Assembly (NCBI GenBank): GCA_045603485.1
Contig: JAZUMF010000024.1
Coordinates: 1-18,360, forward strand
Length of the DNA: 18,360 nucleotides
Direction: 5' to 3'
DNA from: RGIG5952 sp045603485
GTDB taxonomy: Bacteria; Verrucomicrobiota; Kiritimatiellia; RFP12; JAAYLN01
Numbering within the stretch: position 1 is the stretch's first letter; each line of letters starts with the position of its first letter. Positions 6,094 through 13,227 of this stretch are shown here, one piece after another. Below the pieces are notes generated by a model. The model worked only from the letters and a program-made list of their open reading frames with translations, did not search any database and was not told where the DNA came from. The position numbers and the translations under genes are program-made.

Positions 6094-6672
6094 ATGGCAA
6101 TTGTCGAATCAAAACCGATTGAAGGCTTGAGCGTTTACGGTGTTCAGCAAAAGGACTACACCGTAAAGGGCAAGGAGCATTGCGATTATATTAAAGCCGC
6201 GTCGGTTGCGATGTTCCAGGAGGCGGGCGCGATTGAAAAAGAAACGGCGGCTTATGCGGCCGTTCTTGAAGCGCGGCAGAAAAAACTTGATGAACTCGGT
6301 TGGGCACTCTCTGTAATAGTGAAGGCTATTGCCTCATTGAAGGTTAAAAAACCGGAGAGCGGTGACTTGTCCAGCCCTGATCCGAATCTCAAGATTGCTT
6401 CGCAGATTCTTGACAAGTATCGGCGCAGCCCAAATTCAGATCTCAAGATGCCAGTTCTGGAGCTGATTCATTTTGTATGTGTGAGTCGCGATGATGCGCT
6501 GAAAGCGCAAGCGGCCGTCCAGTATGAGATTGACTATGAAACGAACGAGATGCAGCAGGATATGGTCTCCATGCAATCGCTCGTCTCAAAGCGTGACAAT
6601 GCTTTTTCAACGGCTGCATCGCTTGTGCAAAAAATAAACTCTACAGCGTCATCGCTGATTGGAAATCTCTAA
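6094..6672 (+). CDS. Bsp22/EspA-like candidate T3S filament or tip protein, paralogue 1
   Basis: The 192-aa protein is soluble and largely helical, with no signal peptide or membrane segment. An N-terminal helix with AVLEARQKKLDELGWALSVI (about 56-75) is followed by a loop region. The C-terminal helix carries the motif DMVSMQSLVSKRD-x3-ST (156-173) and ends SSLIGNL. The same motif recurs in the genes at 9579 and 10192. From memory, the Bordetella needle-tip filament protein Bsp22 and related EspA-class proteins have a similar C-terminal helix (LQSL-xx-KR-x-EA ... IIGNM), which fits the small size, helical hairpin layout and position after the translocators. The ATG at 6094 is preferred to the GTG at 6091 on spacing to AAGGG (6080-6084). 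Confidence 0.7.
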   Translation: MAIVESKPIEGLSVYGVQQKDYTVKGKEHCDYIKAASVAMFQEAGAIEKETAAYAAVLEARQKKLDELGWALSVIVKAIASLKVKKPESGDLSSPDPNLKIASQILDKYRRSPNSDLKMPVLELIHFVCVSRDDALKAQAAVQYEIDYETNEMQQDMVSMQSLVSKRDNAFSTAASLVQKINSTASSLIGNL

Positions 6673-6690
6673 TCAAGAAAGGAACTAATC

Positions 6691-7149
6691 ATGGAACAGT
6701 ATCGTAAATTTTTGGAAAAGGTGGCTGAAGTCGCATCTATCGGCGATCTAACACCGGATGAGGACGGTCTTGTGAGCCTAATGATTGATGGCTCTTTCGG
6801 TCTTAATCTTCAGTATGTTCCGCAAACTTCAAAGATTTTCTGTTTTGTTGATATGTGCGAAATTCCTGCAGACGCTGACATCGGTCTTTTGCGCGATCTT
6901 CTCGCAGCAAACCTGTTCTATACAGAGACGGCTGGTGGAACCTTTGCGATTGATGCAGAATCAAATCGCGTCATCTACCAGTATATGTTCGATTTTGTCC
7001 CAGAAACGGCAGATGCTACTCAATTTGTTTCTATACTCGAAAAGATTCTTTCCCTTATGGAACTTTGGATTGCCCGAATCAATGGTCGTTCTGTTGAATC
7101 CAACGATGACGGTAAGGTCGCTGACGCATCAATGCAGATTCGAGTCTAA
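6691..7149 (+). CDS. CesT/Tir-type class I T3S effector chaperone
   Basis: The 152-aa acidic protein matches the CesT-family fold, a homodimeric cytosolic chaperone that binds the N-terminal region of an effector and delivers it to the export gate. Recognisable elements: an N-terminal amphipathic helix, the strand pair LVSLMIDGSFGLNLQYVPQT (about 28-47), a buried strand followed by the family segment IGLLRDLLAANLFYTETAGG (about 64-83), strands around RVIYQYMFDF, and a C-terminal dimerisation helix (about 109-129). Length and acidity are typical. It sits 12 nt upstream of the large gene at 7162, so that product is its likely client. Ribosome-binding site AAAGGA (6678-6683) is well spaced. Confidence 0.9.
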   Translation: MEQYRKFLEKVAEVASIGDLTPDEDGLVSLMIDGSFGLNLQYVPQTSKIFCFVDMCEIPADADIGLLRDLLAANLFYTETAGGTFAIDAESNRVIYQYMFDFVPETADATQFVSILEKILSLMELWIARINGRSVESNDDGKVADASMQIRV

Positions 7150-7161
7150 AGAGGAACAGTT

Positions 7162-9546
7162 ATGCCTTTAACGATTCAAGACTTTCGGCAGATTGCCGAA
7201 TCGGCGAGTCTCGGAACGCGAGATATCGTTGTTAATGGAACTGGTGACGACGCCACTGTTTCACTCGGTAAGATTGGTCGAATGTCTGTCTCAACGGTTA
7301 GCAAGAATGACAATGTCAGCACTATGGCGGCTTTTCGTGCGGCATTGAAAAATCAGTTTGGAGTCCTCGGTGAACATGCCTTTGATTCCGTTCTTGGAAC
7401 GCGTACGCAATTGGGCAAGTCGTTACGAAAGGCGGATGTTGAAAAAACATTTTCGCAGCTTGAATCTGTAAAGCGCATGCATCTTAAAAACGAGGTTGCA
7501 CGCTTGGTTGAGACAGACCCACGCGTGCTTTCACGCAGTCCTGAACTTGCCAATATACTCACAAGGGACTTGACGGATGGCCAAATCCGCTGGCTTATCA
7601 CTGATAGAGATACAACATTAGAGCATATTAAGTCTCTCGCTTCGATGTATGTTGATGCAAAGGTAAAGCTCTTTGATAGGCTCAATCCCGGTGCTCGTAA
7701 CGATGTGGCGCTTAATGCTAATGCTGCGATGAGACCTGCGGTCGGCGATACGGATCCCATGGGGTTGTTGACCCTTGATGATGTTTCATTCAAGAGTAAT
7801 GAGGCTTCAGTGGAGGATCGCGTCAAGTCAGGCGAGGTTGGCGTGGCGATGAGAGTCAATTTAAATACTTCTAATCCTCTCCTATTTGAAAAGTTGAAAA
7901 CAAATGGTGTTGAGCCTGGATTTATTGTTCACAAAGATTGGTCGCCATCCGATACGCGCGCTTTGATGGTAGATGCGCTTACCGCCGATATTGCTATGGG
8001 TGCAAATGGTTCTGCGGCAACGATTCTTCAACAAGGTTTGGCAGCAGGCGTCGGTCACTTTGCGAGTATGGCGTTTACTGCCGAGTCGATTATGATGCGC
8101 GATCTCGGGCGGCCGGATACGGATTTGGGGCGTGCTTTTGCGGCAAAGTTTCCAGATTTAAATGTGAATGAACTCTTCCCTGCTGATATTGCAGCTGCGT
8201 CGCCAAATCGCGCTGAAACGCTCAAGAAAGTCAAGGAAGAACTTTTTGCTCAGATACGCGATGCCGTAATGACAGAGAGAAATAATGCACAGTTGCCACT
8301 CTGCAAAAAATTTACCGAAAGGCACATCGTTAAACTTGATTATAACGAGGGCGATCGTAGCATCACCAATCGTAACCGCGCTGGCAGCCTTGGAAAGATG
8401 CGTCTGCCCGAGCGTTGTTCTGTTAAAGGCGGAGCATTCAAAGGGTTCTTCTTCAGAAAATTCCGTTTGACTACGAGTGATAAGGCTTCTGCTGGAGCCG
8501 TTGCTGAGGCCTTTGCAAACGATCTTACGCGTATGGCGGGCATTCCTGCGCAGGAGCTCTCAATCGTTCGCGGCAGTTATTCCGATGGTCATACTAAACT
8601 TATGCTTCAGGCGAAGTTTGCCGACGGCTATAAAGATCTTGAAGATGGTTTCATCAGGGACGGACGAATTGTCAATCAAAATGACGGGCAGCCGCTTGAA
8701 AGTCTCGGGCGTTATAAAGCGATGTTCTTGTTGCTTGCCGACCGCGATGCGATTGGCTCGCACGGTCAGAACAAGGGCTTTAGGGATGGGCGCTTCTTTG
8801 CTATTGATCCCGGCCATTCGCTTGAGGGTAACGGCCAGTATCTTAAAATCAATGATGACTTGTCATTTGAAGATACTGCAGTTAACATACTTGAAAAACG
8901 CTTCCTTAATTTCTCGGTATTTGATGACTCCACACGCTTTGAGAAGTTTCAGGGAATTCTCTCTTTGCGTGAATTGAATAGGTCAAACAGAATAACCGAC
9001 CTCTACGAAGAATATTGTGCGAAGTTTCGAAATTTGCCTGAGTCCGATAGAAAACTTTCTGAGATGGTTCTTAAGCGCTTAGGAGGGATGAAGAGCGAGC
9101 TTGATGAGCAGATGGCGAAGATATTGAACGTCTTTGATTCACAGCTCAAACTTTACGATGCGCTCACAAATGATCCTCAAGGCGGGCCTGATGTCGGAAG
9201 GGATGCAATTGAAACCCTTTCTAATCTTGAGAAGGCAACTTCACCGACAACAAAGATGTCTGCCAAAGGTCTCGTGGAACTTAGGCATCTTGATGTCATT
9301 CCGAAGACTCGCATCGCTTGGTCGGGTGTCTGTGAGGATGATAGAATCATCTATACGAGTTCAAAACCGTTGCCGACAGGGGCAAGAGAACAATTGCAGC
9401 AGCTTCTTGGCGATAACTTGCGCGATGTGTTGACTGTTGACCCCAGGACGGGGCTTGCGAAGATTGTTTTGTCGCCAGCCAACCGTAATGCCGTTTTTGC
9501 GGCATTGGCTGAAAACAATATAATCAGAATGAAAGAGCAGGCATAG
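7162..9546 (+). CDS. Candidate T3S effector with a PI3/PI4-kinase- or HipA-like catalytic domain
   Basis: The 794-aa product has no signal peptide or membrane helix, and its own CesT chaperone gene lies directly upstream, so export by T3S is likely. An N-terminal segment (about 57-102) resembles those of the products of 10712 and 13228. Residues about 410-560 look like an atypical kinase fold. There is a Gly/Lys/Phe-rich strand pair (422-435) with K427 or K433 as the ATP-lysine candidate. A helix AEAFANDLTRMAGIPAQEL (448-466) has E449 as salt-bridge candidate. The catalytic loop LLADRD...QNKGF has D527, R528, D529 and N537, and the metal-binding strand is FFAIDPGHSL with D549 and H552. In PI3/PI4 kinases the equivalents are DRHxxN and IDFGH. 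HipA-like protein kinases are the main alternative. Lipid or protein substrate cannot be decided. The remaining regions are unrecognised. Confidence 0.75.
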   Translation: MPLTIQDFRQIAESASLGTRDIVVNGTGDDATVSLGKIGRMSVSTVSKNDNVSTMAAFRAALKNQFGVLGEHAFDSVLGTRTQLGKSLRKADVEKTFSQLESVKRMHLKNEVARLVETDPRVLSRSPELANILTRDLTDGQIRWLITDRDTTLEHIKSLASMYVDAKVKLFDRLNPGARNDVALNANAAMRPAVGDTDPMGLLTLDDVSFKSNEASVEDRVKSGEVGVAMRVNLNTSNPLLFEKLKTNGVEPGFIVHKDWSPSDTRALMVDALTADIAMGANGSAATILQQGLAAGVGHFASMAFTAESIMMRDLGRPDTDLGRAFAAKFPDLNVNELFPADIAAASPNRAETLKKVKEELFAQIRDAVMTERNNAQLPLCKKFTERHIVKLDYNEGDRSITNRNRAGSLGKMRLPERCSVKGGAFKGFFFRKFRLTTSDKASAGAVAEAFANDLTRMAGIPAQELSIVRGSYSDGHTKLMLQAKFADGYKDLEDGFIRDGRIVNQNDGQPLESLGRYKAMFLLLADRDAIGSHGQNKGFRDGRFFAIDPGHSLEGNGQYLKINDDLSFEDTAVNILEKRFLNFSVFDDSTRFEKFQGILSLRELNRSNRITDLYEEYCAKFRNLPESDRKLSEMVLKRLGGMKSELDEQMAKILNVFDSQLKLYDALTNDPQGGPDVGRDAIETLSNLEKATSPTTKMSAKGLVELRHLDVIPKTRIAWSGVCEDDRIIYTSSKPLPTGAREQLQQLLGDNLRDVLTVDPRTGLAKIVLSPANRNAVFAALAENNIIRMKEQA

Positions 9547-9578
9547 GTCAAAACAGATGCCAAAGGGAGATTTTAGAT

Positions 9579-10160
9579 ATGGCTACAATAGCGATGGATA
9601 AAATCGATAACATTGAAGCCCGTTGGGGTGTGCAAGCGGGCGACTACAATGTTACGATTAATTCGGAGACCAATACGATGGATTTTCAGGATTTACTCGT
9701 TAGGTTTTCGAAGAACCGCGCTGTCGCGGTTGAGGGAGAAGTTGAGCCACTCACCGTCCGTATCCGGCAGCGTAATGAGCGACTTGAAGAGCTTGGTGAG
9801 GCGTTGGCGGAATTGACAAAGATTCAGACGAGCTTCAATTCCGATGCTAAAGGTTCCGATGCCTGCAGTAATGATGTGGCGTTTTCCGAGGCGACGGCGC
9901 AGGTGCTGCGTGATCTCGGATATGGTTCTGACGGTGGTTGGAAGAGTATCGGAGGCGGCAAATACATCATAAACAAGCAGACATGCGAGGCCGTGCTCTC
10001 GCGTATCAAATCTGAGATTGATGGTCTTAACAACGAGGCTCAGACAGATATGACCAGACTTCAGTCTCTTGTTGACCGCCGCGACGAGTCGTATTCGACG
10101 GCAACCAACCTCATGACCAGCGTTTCTGATACAAGGTCGAATGTGATAAGGAATATGTGA
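9579..10160 (+). CDS. Bsp22/EspA-like candidate T3S filament or tip protein, paralogue 2
   Basis: The 193-aa helical, soluble protein is a paralogue of the products of 6094 and 10192. The N-terminal part has a helix with IRQRNERLEELGEALAELTK (about 62-81), aligned in spacing and pattern with RQKKLDELGWAL of paralogue 1. A Gly/Ser-rich loop (about 87-128) follows. The C-terminal helix has DMTRLQSLVDRRD-x3-ST (157-174) and ends NVIRNM. This is the copy closest to the Bsp22 pattern I remember. Ribosome-binding site AGGGAG (9564-9569) lies 9 nt before the ATG. It follows the kinase-like effector gene after 32 nt and stands in tandem with paralogue 3. A tip or filament subunit is the likely role by similarity, but an accessory secreted protein is possible. 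Confidence 0.7.
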   Translation: MATIAMDKIDNIEARWGVQAGDYNVTINSETNTMDFQDLLVRFSKNRAVAVEGEVEPLTVRIRQRNERLEELGEALAELTKIQTSFNSDAKGSDACSNDVAFSEATAQVLRDLGYGSDGGWKSIGGGKYIINKQTCEAVLSRIKSEIDGLNNEAQTDMTRLQSLVDRRDESYSTATNLMTSVSDTRSNVIRNM

Positions 10161-10161
10161 T

Positions 10162-10182
10162 AGAGGTAAGAGGTAAGAGGGA
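10162..10182 (+). repeat. Triple 7-bp repeat carrying Shine-Dalgarno-like cores
   Basis: Three tandem units AGAGGTA, AGAGGTA, AGAGGGA fill most of the gap before the ATG at 10192. Each unit contains a Shine-Dalgarno-like AGAGG core. Only the last unit is well spaced (about 10 nt) for translation initiation. Confidence 0.6.
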
Positions 10183-10191
10183 AAAGATGAT

Positions 10192-10698
10192 ATGATAGAA
10201 GCAAGTCAAATAGCGACAAATAAGTATGCGCCTGCGGGAAGCGAGGCGATTAACCTTTATTCAACTGGCGCGGCGGATAATCTTACGCTTGGACAATTAG
10301 TGTCGGCCGTCTGTATTCGTACGGCTGGTGCGCTTGAAGAACAGAGCGTCAATAAGATGAATATGATGAGTGTCGGCACCGAGAAACTTGAGAAGACATC
10401 GACCTATATGCAGGCGATTGTCGAGGAGACTATGTCCGACTGGGCGACGGCAAAGGCGTATCTTACTAATACCATCGGCGTTAAGGGGCTTCCTGACGAT
10501 CTTTCGACTTACGAAAAGCGTATGCAGGCGGTGAATGCGATCAAGGAAAAACTTGAGAAGATGACGCAGCAGGCACAGGAGGATATGATTGACCTTCAAA
10601 CTCTCATCAACCGCCGCGATATGACTTTCAATACATCGTCGAACATTGTCAAGGCGATGGGGAATTCAAAAAATAACGCAGCAGGAAAAATGATTTAA
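10192..10698 (+). CDS. Bsp22/EspA-like candidate T3S filament or tip protein, paralogue 3
   Basis: The 168-aa soluble, helical protein is the shortest of the three paralogues. The first 40 residues are polar, the middle (about 40-80) is Met/Asn/Thr-rich and helical, and the C-terminal helix has DMIDLQTLINRRD-x3-NT (131-148) followed by an Asn/Lys-rich end. It has lost the charged RxxxLxELGxAL helix seen in the other two, so it may have diverged in function. The ATG at 10192 follows AGAGGG (10176-10181). An ATG at 10187 is out of frame. It starts 31 nt after paralogue 2 and 13 nt before the next large gene, so tight cotranscription is likely. Confidence 0.65.
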   Translation: MIEASQIATNKYAPAGSEAINLYSTGAADNLTLGQLVSAVCIRTAGALEEQSVNKMNMMSVGTEKLEKTSTYMQAIVEETMSDWATAKAYLTNTIGVKGLPDDLSTYEKRMQAVNAIKEKLEKMTQQAQEDMIDLQTLINRRDMTFNTSSNIVKAMGNSKNNAAGKMI

Positions 10699-10711
10699 AA
10701 AAGGAGAAACA

Positions 10712-12706
10712 ATGAGTATCACAGTTGATGCTCTCCGTGGATTGTCAGGCAATCATGGCATTGTCTATAATGCAGAAACACAGACAATTGCGAAGTCAAG
10801 CGTCGGGCATTTTCTTGGCAGTTTGGTTGGCACAAAGTCGGCACAGGCGGTTAATCGCCAAACATTTGAAGAAATTAAAAAGGCGGTGCTCTTTGATGAT
10901 CGCTACTTTGGCGTGCGCGAGAAAGCTTCTCAGTTGCTTTCGCAAATTGATCCGACAAAAGCAATCAAGGCGAATACAATAAAAAGCATTGTCGATCAAC
11001 TTGATTCACTTTCAACGAATGCCCTCCAGCAATCACAGTTGAAGGAGCGTTTTACCGTCCATTTGGCAGCGCGGGAATTGCCGGTCGGCTGGGAGGCTCA
11101 TACCGATAAAATCAAATCGTATTTAGACCGCAATGTCAGTAGTATGATTAGTAGTGCGGGTTCTGCCGGGAAGGTGCCCGTGTCGGTCGAGTTGCAAAAA
11201 CTCTGCGATGCGCTTTCAGTTGTCAGTGAGAGGAGCGGGGGAGACAAACGGATTATTGATTTTGCCGCAACGATGCTCGTCCGACGTCAGCAAGTTGTGA
11301 ATACCCCCGAGGCGGCGGGCAAATTGGTAGATAAGTTGAAAAATGTTTTGGCAGAGCTTGATGCGCTTAATAATGCAAATCCCGGAACGCATATTGTCGA
11401 GCGTGGCATTAGCATTATGACGGCGATGTCGAGCGTGGTTAAGCCCGGCGTGATGACGGCGCTCCATGATGCTGCAAAAATGATTGATCGCGCGATGGTG
11501 AATGATCTTGTTCGCAATGAGGGCGGCGATCTCTCACTTACGCTGCATAATACACTCAAGAGCCTTTTTGATAAAGTAGTTTCAATTGAGATCAATTACC
11601 CGGAAGGTGGCGCACTTGATGATTCAGATGGTATGCTCAGCGCGCTTAATTTTATCTTAGGCGATTTTGCCGCTTCGCTTGACGAGGGAAGCCGCAGTGC
11701 GCTCTTGCAGAATATGACGAGCAGCGAGGGTGTTAATCTTTGCTCCTTCTATAACAACATGAGCGGGAAGACATCCATCAACAATTTCAAGATTTTCAAT
11801 GCGATGGTGAAGTCCTTGCAGGAGTCTTTGGGTGAAGAGCCGGCAGGAGTGAAAGTGCCGGAAGAATGCAACTTCTCAAAGATCCCCGTGAAAATTATGG
11901 GTGAGTTCCCGGCGCAGACGATGTATATTCAAGCACAAGGTGGATTGGAAGGTAATAGGTGCATTAAAAAACGCCAGGAACTTATGGATGATCTTGGTCA
12001 GATTCGTGGTAATCAATTTGTGTCTGCAGATGATGTCTTGCGCGATCATATAAATACGCGTTGTACGAGCTGGGGACGAGCAGTCTTGATGTCTGAAATG
12101 AAACATTGGATGGAAGGTTCAGTGAGTACATTCCAAAAGGATATTAAGCGAGGCTTGAACGCAACGTTGCCTAATGGTGTAAAACTCCCAAATAATTTTG
12201 AGCAGGCTCGTAATGAAGTTATTAAGTATGTTTCTAAAAACACGCAAGATAATTTTGAAACTGCAGACATTGCCACGAAGAAGAAGGCTAGTTTGTTGAT
12301 GTCGTTCCTTTCGCAGGAGTCGGAAAAGTTGGCCACTTTAGTCGCTACTTCCTTGCCTCAAGAGACAAAATTCGGAATAGGGATTGTTGATGGTCGAGAC
12401 AAAACCTTGTCGAGACGTGAATTTACGATTGTCGAAACCCAAGATGGCGGATGGCATGTGAATGTTGATTTAGAAATGTCTATCGATGCCATTATATTCC
12501 CTCCTGAGAAAGATTCGAATATTGATACGACCATTTGGCTTGGATCTGGTTCGGCATTGAACGGGCATTTGGATATGACGATTTCAGCCGAGGAAATTGC
12601 TCGACTTTCAGAGGTTGACGCATCTAATTTCATCGCCGAAAGAGAGGCTACAAACATTAATGTCGAAGCGGCTGTCGTCTTTAACCTTACCCCGAAAGTA
12701 GATTAA
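10712..12706 (+). CDS. Large protein of unknown function, candidate T3S effector
   Basis: The 664-aa product has no signal peptide or membrane helix. The first roughly 560 residues are mainly alpha-helical by composition, while the last roughly 110 residues are rich in beta-strand patterns (for example EFTIVETQDGGWHVNVDLEM). Residues 52-99 (TFEEIKK ... TIKSIVDQLDS) resemble the N-terminal segments of the products of 7162 and 13228, which suggests a shared chaperone-binding or targeting module. I recognise no enzyme motif. It lies between filament-like paralogue 3 and a CesT-type chaperone gene (12738), an unusual place that leaves it uncertain which chaperone serves it. Ribosome-binding site AAGGAG (10701-10706) sets the start. 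An effector role is inferred from context only. Confidence 0.7.
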   Translation: MSITVDALRGLSGNHGIVYNAETQTIAKSSVGHFLGSLVGTKSAQAVNRQTFEEIKKAVLFDDRYFGVREKASQLLSQIDPTKAIKANTIKSIVDQLDSLSTNALQQSQLKERFTVHLAARELPVGWEAHTDKIKSYLDRNVSSMISSAGSAGKVPVSVELQKLCDALSVVSERSGGDKRIIDFAATMLVRRQQVVNTPEAAGKLVDKLKNVLAELDALNNANPGTHIVERGISIMTAMSSVVKPGVMTALHDAAKMIDRAMVNDLVRNEGGDLSLTLHNTLKSLFDKVVSIEINYPEGGALDDSDGMLSALNFILGDFAASLDEGSRSALLQNMTSSEGVNLCSFYNNMSGKTSINNFKIFNAMVKSLQESLGEEPAGVKVPEECNFSKIPVKIMGEFPAQTMYIQAQGGLEGNRCIKKRQELMDDLGQIRGNQFVSADDVLRDHINTRCTSWGRAVLMSEMKHWMEGSVSTFQKDIKRGLNATLPNGVKLPNNFEQARNEVIKYVSKNTQDNFETADIATKKKASLLMSFLSQESEKLATLVATSLPQETKFGIGIVDGRDKTLSRREFTIVETQDGGWHVNVDLEMSIDAIIFPPEKDSNIDTTIWLGSGSALNGHLDMTISAEEIARLSEVDASNFIAEREATNINVEAAVVFNLTPKVD

Positions 12707-12737
12707 ATGTAAGAGAATTCCAGAAAGCGGGTGAAAA

Positions 12738-13184
12738 ATGGAAAAGGCTAAGTTATTAATTAAAGAACTTGCGGAATTGACTTCCACGGAAATCAATTTT
12801 ACAGCAGATAACATTTGCGAAATCGTCGTAGAAGATCGTCTGATTCTTTTGCGCTATCGCCCTGAAGATAACGATTGGCTCTATTTTGGCGTTGTGTTTG
12901 AGAGTGAAGAGCTTTCGCGTGAAATCCTTGAAAAGGCGCTTTCGTTAAATCTTTTCGGCGCTGAGACTTTAGGGCTGCATCTTGGAAGGTTTAATCAATC
13001 TTTGATTCTTTCTGGTACGAGCGAAATGGAGGGTTTAAGCGCAGAAACTCTTGCTCAGAAACTCCTATTCTTGGCGCGTCAGATAAACACTCTTGCTGAA
13101 AAGCTTGGCGATAATGAATCATCTCAAGAAGTGTCGTTAGAGGCTCCGCTCTCTTCGTTAGATGCGGCGTTTATGCAAGTTTAA
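12738..13184 (+). CDS. CesT/Tir-type class I T3S effector chaperone
   Basis: The 148-aa acidic protein has the CesT-family layout: an N-terminal helix (KLLIKELAELT), strands INFTADNICEIVVEDRLILL and DWLYFGVVFE (about 18-55), the helix SREILEKALSLNLFGAETLG (about 59-78), further strands through SLILSGTSE (about 88-96), and a C-terminal dimerisation helix (about 100-121). The SLNLFG segment corresponds to the ANLFY/ANLFG signature of the family and to the same part of the chaperone at 6691. The two are clearly diverged paralogues. The next gene (13228) begins 43 nt downstream and is the probable client. The product of 10712 is the alternative client. A GCGGGTGA stretch (12727-12733 area) serves as the ribosome-binding site. 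Confidence 0.87.
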   Translation: MEKAKLLIKELAELTSTEINFTADNICEIVVEDRLILLRYRPEDNDWLYFGVVFESEELSREILEKALSLNLFGAETLGLHLGRFNQSLILSGTSEMEGLSAETLAQKLLFLARQINTLAEKLGDNESSQEVSLEAPLSSLDAAFMQV

Positions 13185-13227
13185 GGATAAAGGCTGTTGA
13201 AATCAGAACAAAAGGAATCTGCAGGCA

